Of a stretch of DNA of 64,000 nt, positions 24,170 to 33,820 are shown one piece after another (within the stretch, counting starts at the first letter, position 1; every line of letters begins with the position of its first letter). The DNA is from an uncultured Blautia sp. (GTDB taxonomy: Bacteria > Bacillota > Clostridia > Lachnospirales > Lachnospiraceae): NCBI RefSeq assembly GCF_947654165.1, contig NZ_CANTKB010000013.1, forward strand, positions 1 through 64,000. Direction: 5' to 3'. Both the position numbers and the translations under genes were made by a program. The notes beneath the pieces are model-generated. The model had not been told where the DNA came from. It worked only from the letters and a program-made list of their open reading frames with translations, and did no database searches.

Positions 24170-24646
24170 CTATATTGATTTCTTAAAATGTCCTGTTATC
24201 TTTATATCCGCCATCCTGTGTATCGTCTTTTGCGGAATTTCAAACACCAGGATAATTCCCAACACCATGGCAATGGCAATTCCCAGAGTTTCCCTTCCGT
24301 ATAGGATACTCTTCTGATGATCTTCCAAAATACTGTAATAAATGGTGCGATATACACCGATTCCAGGAACCTCTGGAAAAATCCCTGCAATTAAAAAAAG
24401 TGTGACCGGGCATTTTTTTACTGTGCTGCTGATTCTGGATGCCAATGCAATAAAAACCGTGGCGAGAAAGTTTGCCTCTATGGTTCCCATCTGAAATCCA
24501 TGGATGAGTGTCCAGCACACCAGCCATCCTGCACCTCCAATCACTCCACAGCGAACATAGTGCTCTCTTGGAACGGAAAACAGCACAGAAAATCCTATGG
24601 TGCCTGCACATGCTGCCAGAAACTGCAGCATTCCGTCTACTATCAT
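24170..24646 (-). CDS. Threonine/serine exporter family, small subunit (YjjB-like)
   Basis: 158 residues, four to five hydrophobic segments. Corresponds to the C-terminal half (DUF3815/ThrE_2) of the fused ThrE exporter, with HGFQMGTIEANFLAT and AGIFPEVPGIGVYR. It acts with the product of the overlapping upstream gene to export amino acids or, in YjjPB, succinate. ATG overlaps the upstream stop by 4 bases. Confidence 0.88.
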   Translation of the reverse strand: MIVDGMLQFLAACAGTIGFSVLFSVPREHYVRCGVIGGAGWLVCWTLIHGFQMGTIEANFLATVFIALASRISSTVKKCPVTLFLIAGIFPEVPGIGVYRTIYYSILEDHQKSILYGRETLGIAIAMVLGIILVFEIPQKTIHRMADIKITGHFKKSI

Positions 24647-25428
24647 AAGATAACCCCTCCCGTAAGGCGAAAATACAAAATATAGGTCAAGCCCACTCCC
24701 AGCGAAACTCCCAATGCAACCATGAGTGCATCCAGAAAACGTACGCCACCCCCAATGTAATTTCCCTCTGCAAAATCACGGATGGCATTTACCAGAGAAA
24801 CACCCGGCACAAGAGGCATGATAGAGCCTACCAAAATCGTTCCCGGTGCATGCCCCAGTCCCAGTTTATAGAAAAGCACGGAAAATAACGATGCAGAAAA
24901 TCCTCCGATCAGGTTTACGACGATTTTGGATGTCGTCTTCTCCCTTCTTTCAACAAGAACAAGAACGGTATAAAGCAAAAAGCCTGACAGAAACGCTGCC
25001 AGCATATCTGTAAAATGACCGCCCAGTAAATAGCAGAAGCCACCGGAGCCAACTCCGGCAGCTATCATTTTTGTGATGGTTTTCTTACCAGGCATGGTTT
25101 TAATCTGCTCCAGCCGTTCCACGGCTTCTTCCAGAGTATACTTTCCTTCCGTAATCTCTCTGGAAAGCTGGTTGACTGCTGCGATTCTATGCAGCTTGGC
25201 ACTTTGAATCGGAATATGCTTCACACTTGCATATATTTCTCCCTCTTCATTTTCTGCTGTAATAAAAATACCTGTACTTAAAACAAAAGAATTAAATTTT
25301 TCTATGCCGTATGCCTGGGCAATTCTCTTCATGGTTTCTTCCACTCGGAAAATTTCAGCCCCCGCATCCAAAAGAATCCTCCCGGCTTCCATTGCCAGAT
25401 CCAACACTTTTTTATCATAGTTTTCCAT
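24643..25428 (-). CDS. Threonine/serine exporter family, large subunit (YjjP-like)
   Basis: 261 residues. Corresponds to the ThrE N-terminal half (DUF1212): a soluble N-terminal region (LDLAMEAGRILLDAGAEIFR, IEKFNSFVLSTGIFI), then about five membrane segments with VGSIMPLVPGVSLVNAIRD. Forms one transporter with the small subunit encoded by the overlapping gene. Substrate not determined. Confidence 0.9.
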   Translation of the reverse strand: MENYDKKVLDLAMEAGRILLDAGAEIFRVEETMKRIAQAYGIEKFNSFVLSTGIFITAENEEGEIYASVKHIPIQSAKLHRIAAVNQLSREITEGKYTLEEAVERLEQIKTMPGKKTITKMIAAGVGSGGFCYLLGGHFTDMLAAFLSGFLLYTVLVLVERREKTTSKIVVNLIGGFSASLFSVLFYKLGLGHAPGTILVGSIMPLVPGVSLVNAIRDFAEGNYIGGGVRFLDALMVALGVSLGVGLTYILYFRLTGGVIL

Positions 25429-25455
25429 AAATCACGCTACTCCATACGGATACTC

Positions 25456-26328
25456 TTACCTGAAAATAGTAAAGAACAGCATTACAACCACACCCAGGAC
25501 AATGCGATACCAGCCAAATACCTTAAAATCATGTTTTTTAATATATCCCATCAGGAATTTAATAGCCAGAATAGAAACCAGGAAAGAAACCATGGTACCT
25601 ACTCCAAGAATCACAACCTCCCACTGGGTAAAGTTCAGACCGAATTTCACAATTTTCAACAGGCTTGCTCCGAACATCACCGGAATTGCCAGGAAAAAAG
25701 TATATTCTGCCGCAACGGTTCTGGATGCACCTAATAAAATTCCGCCGATGATCGTGGCACCGGAACGTGATGTACCCGGAATCAGGGCAAGAACCTGGAA
25801 GATACCGATATATAATGCCATTTTCCAGGAAATCTCTTCGATAGAATTCACTTTCACTGTCCGCTTTGCGTTATAATCTTCTACCAAAAGGAACAAAACA
25901 CCATATACGATCAACATAACCGAAACTACAAACCAGTTGTTAAAGGTGTCTTCAATAAAATCATCAAAGGGAAGCCCTATCAAAATTGCAGGCAGGCAGG
26001 AAACCAAAATTTTGAACCACATGACCATTTTGTCAATCTTCACAAACCTGCAGATAAATCCTGCACTCTTCTCTATTTTTGTCACATTCACATGCTGAGG
26101 CTTTTTATTGCGGAAAGGCCATATTTTGTTCCAATACAATACAACTACCGCAAGAATCGCACCTAACTGGATAACGACCATAAACATCTCCCAGAACTGT
26201 TTGGATACATCCAGTTTCACAAATTCTTCCACCAAGATCAGGTGGCCGGTACTACTGATAGGAAGCCACTCTGTGATTCCCTCTACGATTCCCAGAAATA
26301 CCACTTTTAATAATTCAATAAAATCCAT
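25456..26328 (-). CDS. uppP: Undecaprenyl-diphosphatase
   Basis: 290 residues, integral membrane protein. Both active-site signatures are present: EGITEWLPISSTGHL near residue 18 and PGTSRSGATI near residue 185. It recycles undecaprenyl diphosphate to the monophosphate carrier used for peptidoglycan and wall polysaccharides, and so supplies the glycan locus at 30-45 kb. Overproduction gives bacitracin resistance in several species. Confidence 0.96.
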   Translation of the reverse strand: MDFIELLKVVFLGIVEGITEWLPISSTGHLILVEEFVKLDVSKQFWEMFMVVIQLGAILAVVVLYWNKIWPFRNKKPQHVNVTKIEKSAGFICRFVKIDKMVMWFKILVSCLPAILIGLPFDDFIEDTFNNWFVVSVMLIVYGVLFLLVEDYNAKRTVKVNSIEEISWKMALYIGIFQVLALIPGTSRSGATIIGGILLGASRTVAAEYTFFLAIPVMFGASLLKIVKFGLNFTQWEVVILGVGTMVSFLVSILAIKFLMGYIKKHDFKVFGWYRIVLGVVVMLFFTIFR

Positions 26329-26430
26329 TTTTTACTCCTCTTAATAATAATTAGTTCCATGAAAAAGTATAACCCAAAGCCGCCTTTCCTGCAACTGTTG
26401 AAATTATTTTAATTTTTTTAAAAATTTGTG

Positions 26431-26459
26431 TTGACATTTTCCATTTTATGCTGTATTAT
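26431..26459 (+). promoter_or_regulatory. tRNA-Leu promoter
   Basis: A perfect TTGACA (26431-26436), 17-base spacer and TATTAT (26454-26459) lie about 40 bases before the tRNA, the strongest promoter match in the window. Confidence 0.85.
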
Positions 26460-26499
26460 ATGTCTTGTGCTTGAGAGAGCACAGAACTTCATAAGAAAT

Positions 26500-26583
26500 G
26501 CAGGAGTGGCGGAATTGGCAGACGCGCAGGCTTCAGGTGCCTGTGGTAGCAATATCGTGTGGGTTCAAGTCCCATCTCCTGCA
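26500..26583 (+). tRNA. tRNA-Leu (CAG anticodon)
   Basis: 84 bases with acceptor stem GCAGGAG/CTCCTGC and discriminator A. The anticodon stem CAGGC/GCCTG closes the loop TTCAGGT, giving anticodon CAG (reads CUG). The long variable arm is as expected for leucine. T-loop GGTTCAAGTCC. The 3' CCA is not encoded. Seven T directly downstream serve as a terminator. Confidence 0.96.
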
Positions 26584-26619
26584 TCTTTTTTTATTTAAAA
26601 CTACAAATAATTTATAAAG

Positions 26620-26651
26620 TCCCACTGTCAGGTATCTGCCTTTCAGTGGGA
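26620..26651 (-). terminator. Probable clpX terminator
   Basis: TCCCACTG (26620-26627) pairs exactly with CAGTGGGA (26644-26651). The tract after it on the minus strand is A/T rich but not a pure T run. Confidence 0.6.
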
Positions 26652-26684
26652 TTTTCAATTTCTGTTCGAAATATTTTCAAAGGT

Positions 26685-28124
26685 TTATGAATTCACTTCT
26701 AACATTGGAAGTTCCTGCCCTCTTAAGAGGATCCTCGGACCTCCTGTATGTTGGATGTACTCTTTTGTGATAATCACCTGGCCAATGCTGTCATCCTTGG
26801 GAATCTCATACATTATATCAAGCATGTATTCTTCCAGAATCGCACGCAGTGCTCTGGCTCCTGTGTGTTTCTCCATTGCCATCTCTGCAATCGCTTCCAG
26901 AGCTCCATCCTCAAACTCCAGCTTTACCTCATCCAGTGCCAGAAGTTTCTGATACTGTTTTAAAATCGCATTCTTAGGCTCTTTGAGAATCTCTACCAGC
27001 ATATCTCTGGTTAATCCGCTTAAGGAGAAAATAATCGGCAGACGCCCCAAAAATTCCGGAATCATACCAAATTTCTTCAGATCATCTACTGTTACCTTTT
27101 CTAAAAGATTCGGATCCTTATCATATTTGTCTTTTAAGTCTGCCTGGAAACCAATGGACGCTGTTTTATTCAGACGTTCTTTAATAATTTCTTCCAGATC
27201 CGGGAACGCACCTCCGCAGATAAAAAGAATATCTTTTGTATTGACCGTAGCAAGCGGAACCATGGCATTCTTGCTGTTGGCACCTACCGGCACTTCAATT
27301 TCGCTTCCCTCCAGAAGCTTCAGCATTCCCTGCTGCACTGCTTCTCCGCTGACGTCCCTCTGATTGGTATTTTTCTTTTTGGCAATCTTATCAATCTCAT
27401 CAATAAAAATAATACCGTGCTCTGCTCTCTCAACATCATTATCCGCTGCTGCCAGAAGCTTACTTACTACACTTTCGATATCATCGCCAATATATCCTGC
27501 CTCTGTAAGAGATGTGGCATCTGTGATCGCAAGGGGTACATCCAGAAGTCTTGCCAGGGTCTTGACCATATAAGTCTTACCGCTTCCTGTCGGTCCGATC
27601 ATCAGCATATTGGACTTTTCAATCTCTACATCATCGGTGGTCTCTGCAAACACTCTTTTATAATGATTGTAAACCCCCACAGACATGACCTTCTTTGCAT
27701 GCTCCTGTCCAATAACATATTCATCCAGGCTTGCTTTTATCTTGTGAGGTGCCGGAATACTCTTAATATCGAAAACCTTTGGTGCAACTTTCTCTTTTGG
27801 CTGTTCCTGTTTTTTCTTGATTTTCTGATTCTTCGGAATCTGATTCTGAAGAGAAGACAAATCAATCATACTGATGTTTGGCATATTGGGGATGTTTTTC
27901 ATCAGCTCGTCATAATTAATGGGGCTGTTGTTCATGGTATCAAAGCTTCTCTGCATACAGTCTGTACAGATGTGGATATTTCCCGGAAGCTCGATCATCT
28001 TTCCAGCCTTGCTCTCCGGCCGTCTGCACATAAAACATATTTTTTCATATTCATCCTTCTTATCTTCCTGTCCGGAAGCTTCGGAGGTATTCGTTGTCTC
28101 TAATAAATCTTTCTCGTCTGACAT
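26685..28124 (-). CDS. clpX: ClpX-family AAA+ protease-unfoldase (divergent paralogue)
   Basis: About 479 residues. N-terminal zinc finger CFMC...CTDC, then the AAA+ core with Walker A GPTGSGKT, pore loop GYIG (usual GYVG), Walker B IIFIDEID and the ClpP-docking IGF loop (TASIGFQAD). The usual RKH loop before ILFICGGAF is replaced (VPVGANSKNAMVPLATV), and a long Gln/Lys linker (IPKNQKIKKKQEQPKEK) joins the finger to the core. It unfolds substrates for ClpP. Start at 28124 follows AGGA; the longer GTG start at 28184 has no such site. It is not next to clpP or tig, so it may be a second ClpX. Confidence 0.88.
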   Translation of the reverse strand: MSDEKDLLETTNTSEASGQEDKKDEYEKICFMCRRPESKAGKMIELPGNIHICTDCMQRSFDTMNNSPINYDELMKNIPNMPNISMIDLSSLQNQIPKNQKIKKKQEQPKEKVAPKVFDIKSIPAPHKIKASLDEYVIGQEHAKKVMSVGVYNHYKRVFAETTDDVEIEKSNMLMIGPTGSGKTYMVKTLARLLDVPLAITDATSLTEAGYIGDDIESVVSKLLAAADNDVERAEHGIIFIDEIDKIAKKKNTNQRDVSGEAVQQGMLKLLEGSEIEVPVGANSKNAMVPLATVNTKDILFICGGAFPDLEEIIKERLNKTASIGFQADLKDKYDKDPNLLEKVTVDDLKKFGMIPEFLGRLPIIFSLSGLTRDMLVEILKEPKNAILKQYQKLLALDEVKLEFEDGALEAIAEMAMEKHTGARALRAILEEYMLDIMYEIPKDDSIGQVIITKEYIQHTGGPRILLRGQELPMLEVNS

Positions 28125-28239
28125 ATCTATTCCTGCTTTCTCTTTGTTTTCTTTCTGAAAAACTACTTGTGGGTATCTTATCACAAATTACTTATGGTAA
28201 CAAGTAAACTTTTTCTAAATGACCTGGGCAAAGAAAGAA

Positions 28240-28258
28240 GACTGCCCACCGGACAGCC
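28240..28258 (-). terminator. Probable htrA terminator
   Basis: On the minus strand GGCTGTC pairs with GGGCAGTC across a short loop, followed by a T-rich tract, just after the htrA stop. Confidence 0.5.
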
Positions 28259-28269
28259 TTTTTCTTTGT

Positions 28270-29922
28270 TTATCGATTTCCTCGTCTGTTTTCTGTATTA
28301 TTCTGAATATCTTTCTTTGCACCCAATTCTACGGTCACGGTTTGTTCTTTATACTCACCGCCGTTTGCTCTGGAAATCACAAAATCAATTTTTTCCCCTG
28401 CTTCATAGTAAGAAAGCTGCTCTGTCAGATTATCGAAGGTTTCCACACTGGTTCCGTCAATCTTGCGGATAATGTCTCCTGCCTGGATACCTGCCTTATC
28501 CGCAGGACCGTCTTCTGAGACACTGTCTACAAAGACACCCAAAGGCATATTGTAGTATTCTGCTGCATCAGATGTCACATTTTTACAGGTGATTCCAATA
28601 TAAGCTGCTTTGTTTTCATCTTCTACTTTATCTCTGGTCTCTTTGCTCATCAGTTCGTCCAGAATTGGCTGTGCCTTGGAAATAGGAATGGCAAATCCCA
28701 TACCTTCTACTTCATCAGATGCAATTTTTGCAGAATTAATACCAATCAGCTCACCTTTCATATTCAAAAGAGCACCGCCGCTGTTTCCTGGGTTAATCGC
28801 TGCATCCGTCTGAATAAAGGTACTGTCTGCATTTTCGGAGCTTACTTTTTTATTTAAGGCACTTACATAACCGCTGGTCACAGACTGTCCATATCCCAAT
28901 GCATTTCCAATTGCCACAACCTGTTCTCCGATCACCAGAGAATCTGAGTCCCCAAGAGTGGCTACCTTAATCTGGCTCCGCAAATCCTCAGGAATATCTT
29001 CAATCTTTACTGCCACTACAGCCAGGTCATTATCAGCATCCGTTCCTTTAATCTTTGCTTCCACTGCATTTTCCAGATCTACATTCTGACTGTCCGTATC
29101 TCCTCCATTGGTACTGGTATCTGTGAGGGTATCTGAAACTGCTGCAGTACCATCCTGATTCGTAAAGCATACGGTGATAGAATTCGTGTCTTTTACCACA
29201 TGATTATTGGTAGCGATCAACAATTCTGTATCATTCTGGCCTACAATAATACCGGAACCGCTGCTCTGACCTTCATATTTCTGGGTACCAAACCCAAAAT
29301 AATTTGGAATTTCCTGAATACTGATACCTGTAATAGAGACAACGGACGGCATAACATTTCTGGCAACCTCTGAGACACCAGAGCCTGAATCAGAACTGCT
29401 TTTCTGGTTGATCAGCGAACCGCTGTCCACGCTGCCTGAACTGGTCTGTGTGTTTTCAATCTTTGTGCTCTCTTTTTCCGGAAGAAGCTGATTTCCGGTA
29501 TAGGTCACTCCTACAAAAACAGAACCTGCCACCAGTCCGAAAACGGCTGCTGTTGCGGCTGCCATTCCCAGTCGTTTTCCAAAACTCATCTGTCCGCCTT
29601 TGTTTTTCTTTTTTTTGTTTTTCATCTTCTTTTCAGGCTCCGGCGGAATCTGAGAAGAAAAATGATAGGAGCTGTAAGGGGTCTGGGTACTCTTATCAGA
29701 ATTCTGATTCTGTCCCGCATCATGAGTATATTCTCTATGAGAACCTGTATAAGTTCTGGTAAAGGATTCCTCATTTCCCTGGTCTTTTCTTTCTTCTCCT
29801 GCTTTTCTGTAAGAAAATGCATAAGATGTATTTTCTGCTGAGACATTTTCTGTGGTCGCTGCTGTTTCTGATTTTTCTTCCGGGTCATTCCCTAAGTCAT
29901 ATCTATTATATTCTTCACTCAT
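28270..29922 (-). CDS. htrA: HtrA/DegP-type membrane serine protease
   Basis: About 550 residues. A long acidic Ser/Glu-rich cytoplasmic region (1 to about 105), one membrane segment (AAATAAVFGLVAGSVFVGV), a trypsin-like domain with His in TNNHVVKD, Asp in DADNDLAVV and Ser in NPGNSGGAL, then a PDZ domain near the C-terminus (YNMPLGVFV, ADKAGIQAGDIIRKI). It degrades or refolds damaged proteins outside the membrane. An insert of about 35 residues (TDTSTNGGDTDSQNVD) lies between the His and Asp blocks. The start at 29922 has AAGGAAG 7 bases upstream. Confidence 0.94.
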   Translation of the reverse strand: MSEEYNRYDLGNDPEEKSETAATTENVSAENTSYAFSYRKAGEERKDQGNEESFTRTYTGSHREYTHDAGQNQNSDKSTQTPYSSYHFSSQIPPEPEKKMKNKKKKNKGGQMSFGKRLGMAAATAAVFGLVAGSVFVGVTYTGNQLLPEKESTKIENTQTSSGSVDSGSLINQKSSSDSGSGVSEVARNVMPSVVSITGISIQEIPNYFGFGTQKYEGQSSGSGIIVGQNDTELLIATNNHVVKDTNSITVCFTNQDGTAAVSDTLTDTSTNGGDTDSQNVDLENAVEAKIKGTDADNDLAVVAVKIEDIPEDLRSQIKVATLGDSDSLVIGEQVVAIGNALGYGQSVTSGYVSALNKKVSSENADSTFIQTDAAINPGNSGGALLNMKGELIGINSAKIASDEVEGMGFAIPISKAQPILDELMSKETRDKVEDENKAAYIGITCKNVTSDAAEYYNMPLGVFVDSVSEDGPADKAGIQAGDIIRKIDGTSVETFDNLTEQLSYYEAGEKIDFVISRANGGEYKEQTVTVELGAKKDIQNNTENRRGNR

Positions 29923-30041
29923 AATGGTACTTCCTTTCTGAATCAATCTTTCTTCTTTTTCTTTTATGAGACTAAGTTTATCAGTGAATTGTGTTGAAAT
30001 TGTGATAAAAAAGAAAAGAAAACGTGAAAATCAGGCAGTTT

Positions 30042-30956
30042 TTATTCCTGCTCCCAATAAGATGGATTCATGGTAAATTTCCGAACCAGGCATTTAGGAA
30101 GTTTCTGATAGTTCTGCCCTGCTTTATACCCCAAAAACTTAAATCCGCTGGTCAGAATCAAATCAGGGATCAGCCATGGTTTTTTCGCCTGCACTAAATA
30201 AGCTGCTGTTCTTTTCACCAGTCGGATGCCCTCACTCTCAGAAGATATATCTGCGAAAATTTCCGGATGATCTGCCTGAGATACCGCCAGATCAAAATTT
30301 CTGGAAAACTGCTGTGTATAAGTATAATTATGAGAATGAAAGACCTTTGCGTCTGCCTGATATGCAATACCATATCCAGCCTGAACCATATGAGCAGCCA
30401 TGATCATGTCCTCATTGAAAATTGTTCTGGTGATAAACCCTCCCATTTCTTCATATACGGTTCTTCGGTAAGCAGAACATACATTAGAGCAAAAATATGT
30501 TTTAATCCCCAGTTTCGGCAGGTCTGCTTTGTATTTCACACTGCCGGTCTCCGGATAATTAAATCCTCTTGTGTAGGCTTCTATGAATTTACAGTCTGAA
30601 TCAGGAAGCTGTCTCCCATATGCAGCACCGACACTTTCGTCTTTAAATGCCTGCACCAGATGCTCTACCACCAGGTCATTCGCAGGAACTGCATCCTGAG
30701 TAAAGTAAACAAGAATATCACTCTCTGCCATTGCAGCCCCCCTGGCTCTTGTTTTTCCATGGTCGAATTCTGCTTTTGTAATGTGATGCACTTCTGCCTG
30801 CTCGATACCTTGAATCAGTGCATTTTTCCAATATTGCTCCTCTGTATTCATAATTATGATCTTCTCAATAGGATATGTCTGGGTGCTCAGCTTTTTCATT
30901 AACCGTCGAAAAGCTGCCCCCGGTTTATACGTGGGGATGATCACTGTCACGGTCAT
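30042..30956 (-). CDS. GT2 glycosyltransferase (rhamnosyltransferase-like)
   Basis: About 304 residues, GT-A fold. VTVIIPTYKP opens the nucleotide-sugar domain; DHGKTRARGAAM and LVYFTQDAVP (the DxA/DxD-like metal site) follow, as in RfbN/RgpB-type rhamnosyltransferases. The start at 30956 has AGGAGG 8 bases before it; the frame extends to 31007 without a start site and overlaps the LCP terminator. It is the last gene of the polysaccharide locus in transcription order. Confidence 0.85.
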   Translation of the reverse strand: MTVTVIIPTYKPGAAFRRLMKKLSTQTYPIEKIIIMNTEEQYWKNALIQGIEQAEVHHITKAEFDHGKTRARGAAMAESDILVYFTQDAVPANDLVVEHLVQAFKDESVGAAYGRQLPDSDCKFIEAYTRGFNYPETGSVKYKADLPKLGIKTYFCSNVCSAYRRTVYEEMGGFITRTIFNEDMIMAAHMVQAGYGIAYQADAKVFHSHNYTYTQQFSRNFDLAVSQADHPEIFADISSESEGIRLVKRTAAYLVQAKKPWLIPDLILTSGFKFLGYKAGQNYQKLPKCLVRKFTMNPSYWEQE

Positions 30957-30983
30957 AGTTTTTCCTCCTGTTCTTATATAAAG

Positions 30984-31021
30984 AATGCAGGAATTCTGCT
31001 CATTCACAAAGTTCCTGCATT
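30984..31021 (-). terminator. Hairpin after the LCP gene
   Basis: AATGCAGGAA (30984-30993) and TTCCTGCATT (31012-31021) are exact inverted repeats. It ends 17 bases past the LCP stop, with a weak T tract, and may let some transcripts continue to the following glycosyltransferase. Confidence 0.6.
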
Positions 31022-31038
31022 TCTCATGTGTTTATGCT

Positions 31039-32280
31039 CTATTCATAATTTCCCTGGGATTCTGTATCATACAGATTCTCTTCCTCATTGGTGTAGTCTT
31101 CTTCCATATCTTCATCACCAGTATTACTTGATGGATCCACAATCAGATACTGGCTTGCTTCCGGCACAGATGCATTTCCAAAGCCTGTTTTGTCCGCTAC
31201 AAACTCGCTTCTGATAAACACAGTCTCTGATGGGATATAATCTTTATCTCCGAAAAGGTATTCATGAAGATATTTTACATTGGTAGCCAGGGTTGTAGGA
31301 ATCAGGCAGTCCAGACCCGTAACCGGTTCAGTCACCTCTCTACCCATGGCATAATCCAGGGGGAATCCTGTGTTTTCCGTAAGTTTATAGGAAAGAAGAC
31401 CTGATCCCAGTTTTATCAACTCGGACTTAGAAAAGTTAGTCGCAACCATAGGAAAGACTTCATCCAGGATTTTATTTAATGTTGTCAGACTGGATTTCTT
31501 CGCCTTGTCTGCCATCAAATTCAAAATATAGCGCTGTCTCTGGGTTCTTCCCATGTCCATGGATGCTGTCTTTCTAATCCTGCAGTAAGAAGTTACCTGG
31601 ATTCCATTCAAATGATAATTCCCGATAATCTTACTCTGATCAGCCGGTACAGGCGGTTTCTCAATCGGTGTATATTCTGCCCCTTCTACCTGTTCCGAAG
31701 TACCAATGCAATAATTGTTGGTATGCTCAATCTCTTCATAGCTCAGATCAACATCCAGCCCGCCAAGACAGTCTACAGCTTTTGACAGTGCCGCAAAATC
31801 CACGGTCACATAATTCTGGATATCCAGATCCAGGTTCGTATTCAGCATAGAAACTGCCGAAACAGGACCTCCCCGCAGGTAAGCAGAATTACATTTGTCG
31901 TAAATACCATTTCCATATTCGTCTTCCGCTACCCTAAGATACGTATCTCTGTACAGTGATACCATCTTGATTTCCTTGGTGCCATTATTGATGCTGGCAA
32001 TAATTATGGTATCACTGTTGTTTTCATTGATTCCAAATAAGGCCACATTGGTATAACCGCTGAGCACCTCACTTCCTGATACACTTTCATTGATTTCCAC
32101 CTGCACAGGTTCTCCTCCCTGCTGCTGTGTATCGTTCTTATTAAAATTCAGTTGATCCATCTTTTTGTTAATCTGTGTATAGACAAACAAAACCCCAACC
32201 AGAAGAATCAGCACTAAAATTTCGAACCCAAATAATATTTTCCTTCCTATGTGCCTGTTCTTTTTTTTCATCTTAGACAT
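31039..32280 (-). CDS. LCP (LytR-CpsA-Psr) family glycopolymer ligase
   Basis: 413 residues. Short basic cytoplasmic start, one membrane segment (ILFGFEILVLILLVGVLFVY) and an extracellular LCP domain with NENNSDTIIIASI, VSLYRDTYLRV, CRIRKTASMDMGRTQRQR (conserved Arg residues that bind the polyprenyl phosphate). It moves finished polysaccharide from undecaprenyl phosphate onto peptidoglycan. A Glu/Asp-rich tail ends the protein. It sits directly after the initiating sugar transferase, consistent with one assembly pathway. Confidence 0.92.
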   Translation of the reverse strand: MSKMKKKNRHIGRKILFGFEILVLILLVGVLFVYTQINKKMDQLNFNKNDTQQQGGEPVQVEINESVSGSEVLSGYTNVALFGINENNSDTIIIASINNGTKEIKMVSLYRDTYLRVAEDEYGNGIYDKCNSAYLRGGPVSAVSMLNTNLDLDIQNYVTVDFAALSKAVDCLGGLDVDLSYEEIEHTNNYCIGTSEQVEGAEYTPIEKPPVPADQSKIIGNYHLNGIQVTSYCRIRKTASMDMGRTQRQRYILNLMADKAKKSSLTTLNKILDEVFPMVATNFSKSELIKLGSGLLSYKLTENTGFPLDYAMGREVTEPVTGLDCLIPTTLATNVKYLHEYLFGDKDYIPSETVFIRSEFVADKTGFGNASVPEASQYLIVDPSSNTGDEDMEEDYTNEEENLYDTESQGNYE

Positions 32281-32338
32281 TTTTATTCCCCTTTATCTGC
32301 CTGGTACAACGAATACTGAGTTTCTGCTATTCTTTGTA

Positions 32339-33736
32339 CTAATATGCGTTCTTGTTAATAAAGCCCTTAAAAATAGTCAAAAATAATATCTTCACGTCAA
32401 GCCCTAACGTCCAGTTCTCAATATAATATAGATCATACTCGATTCGTTTCTTTATAGAAGTATTTCCCCGGTATCCATTTACCTGTGCCCACCCGGTCAT
32501 TCCCGGACGCACCTGGTGTTTGATCATATACCTTGGAATTTCTTCCTTAAATTTTTCAACAAAGAATGGTCGCTCCGGCCTTGGTCCCACCAAACTCATC
32601 TCGCCCTTTAACACATTAAATAGCTGTGGTAATTCATCAATGCTCGTCTTTCTCATGAACTTTCCAAAATTCGTCACCCGAGGATCATTTTTCACTGTCC
32701 ACTTCGATTTTTCTTTCTCCGGTGCCTGTACATCCATGGAACGGAACTTATACATCATAAACGTATGGTTATGAAGCCCTACTCTCTCCTGTTTAAAAAT
32801 CAAAGGACCGGGAGAAGTGATTTTAATCATAACTGCCGAGAAAAGCATCACCGGTGAAAACAAAATAATGGCACACAATGCCCCTGCAATGTCCATGGTT
32901 CTCTTCATGGCAGCATAAAATGTATTGGTCAGAGGTACATGCCGGATATTGATCACCGGAAGGCCAAGAATATCTTCTGTATAAGGCTTCGTAGGAATTA
33001 CCCGGTTATAGTCCGGAATAAATTTCGTATGAACACCCGATTTCTCGCACAAATTCACAATTTCTTCCAGCCGGTAATACTCACTGAGCCCCAAAGTAAT
33101 CGCAATCTCATCCAATCTGTTCTCCGGCAGAATCACCATAAGATTTGCGATTCGCCCAATCACCTTAATTCCTCTGTATTCTGTTCCCGCTTCTATATGA
33201 TCATCCAGGATTCCACGAATCTTGTATCCCCACTGGGGATTGTCCAGAATCCTGTCAATGTATTCCTCTGCTGCACGGCTGTAGCCTACCAGTACGATAT
33301 GCTTAAGATTATAACCGTTTCTTCTGATGCTTCGCAGAAAATAACGAATCAAATTTCTGGCAATGGTCTCCAGCACCACGTTCAGCACAACAAAATAAAA
33401 CAGCATCCAGCGGGAAAAGTCAATCATCTTGATCAGATACAGAACACCCAAAATCAGTGCAATTCCCACTGTATTTGCTTTTACAATATTCCAAAGTTCC
33501 AGACGCCTTCCCTGTACTCGTTTGGGCGTATACAGGCTAAACATATGATATAATACCAAATATACTGCAACAATCACGACCATAGCCATCATATAAATCT
33601 TAAATGGCAGTTTCCCGTCATCGTTTTTCAATATCTGGAACTTGATCACCCATGCCATAATATAGGAAAATGCAATAACAAAAGCATCTATCAGCACCTG
33701 AAGCCGGTTAAAATGCTTTTGATTTTCTTTTATCAA
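32339..33736 (-). CDS. Undecaprenyl-phosphate sugar phosphotransferase (initiating)
   Basis: 465 residues. Four or five N-terminal membrane segments, a Rossmann-like central region (HIVLVGYSRAAEEYI) and the C-terminal bacterial sugar transferase domain: KRTMDIAGALCAIILF, TSPGPLIFKQERVG, MYKFRSMD, SIDELPQLFNVLKGEMSLVG and GMTGWAQVNGYRG. It starts the glycan by adding a sugar phosphate to undecaprenyl phosphate, like WbaP/CpsE. The only plausible start is a TTG at 33736, about 10 bases after AGGG. Confidence 0.93.
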   Translation of the reverse strand: MIKENQKHFNRLQVLIDAFVIAFSYIMAWVIKFQILKNDDGKLPFKIYMMAMVVIVAVYLVLYHMFSLYTPKRVQGRRLELWNIVKANTVGIALILGVLYLIKMIDFSRWMLFYFVVLNVVLETIARNLIRYFLRSIRRNGYNLKHIVLVGYSRAAEEYIDRILDNPQWGYKIRGILDDHIEAGTEYRGIKVIGRIANLMVILPENRLDEIAITLGLSEYYRLEEIVNLCEKSGVHTKFIPDYNRVIPTKPYTEDILGLPVINIRHVPLTNTFYAAMKRTMDIAGALCAIILFSPVMLFSAVMIKITSPGPLIFKQERVGLHNHTFMMYKFRSMDVQAPEKEKSKWTVKNDPRVTNFGKFMRKTSIDELPQLFNVLKGEMSLVGPRPERPFFVEKFKEEIPRYMIKHQVRPGMTGWAQVNGYRGNTSIKKRIEYDLYYIENWTLGLDVKILFLTIFKGFINKNAY

Positions 33737-33820
33737 GGTCTTATCACCCTCTTATTTTATTTCATAATATCTAATTAATATAGCATAAACCAGGAAAAAG
33801 TGCAATTATTTTGCATTTCT

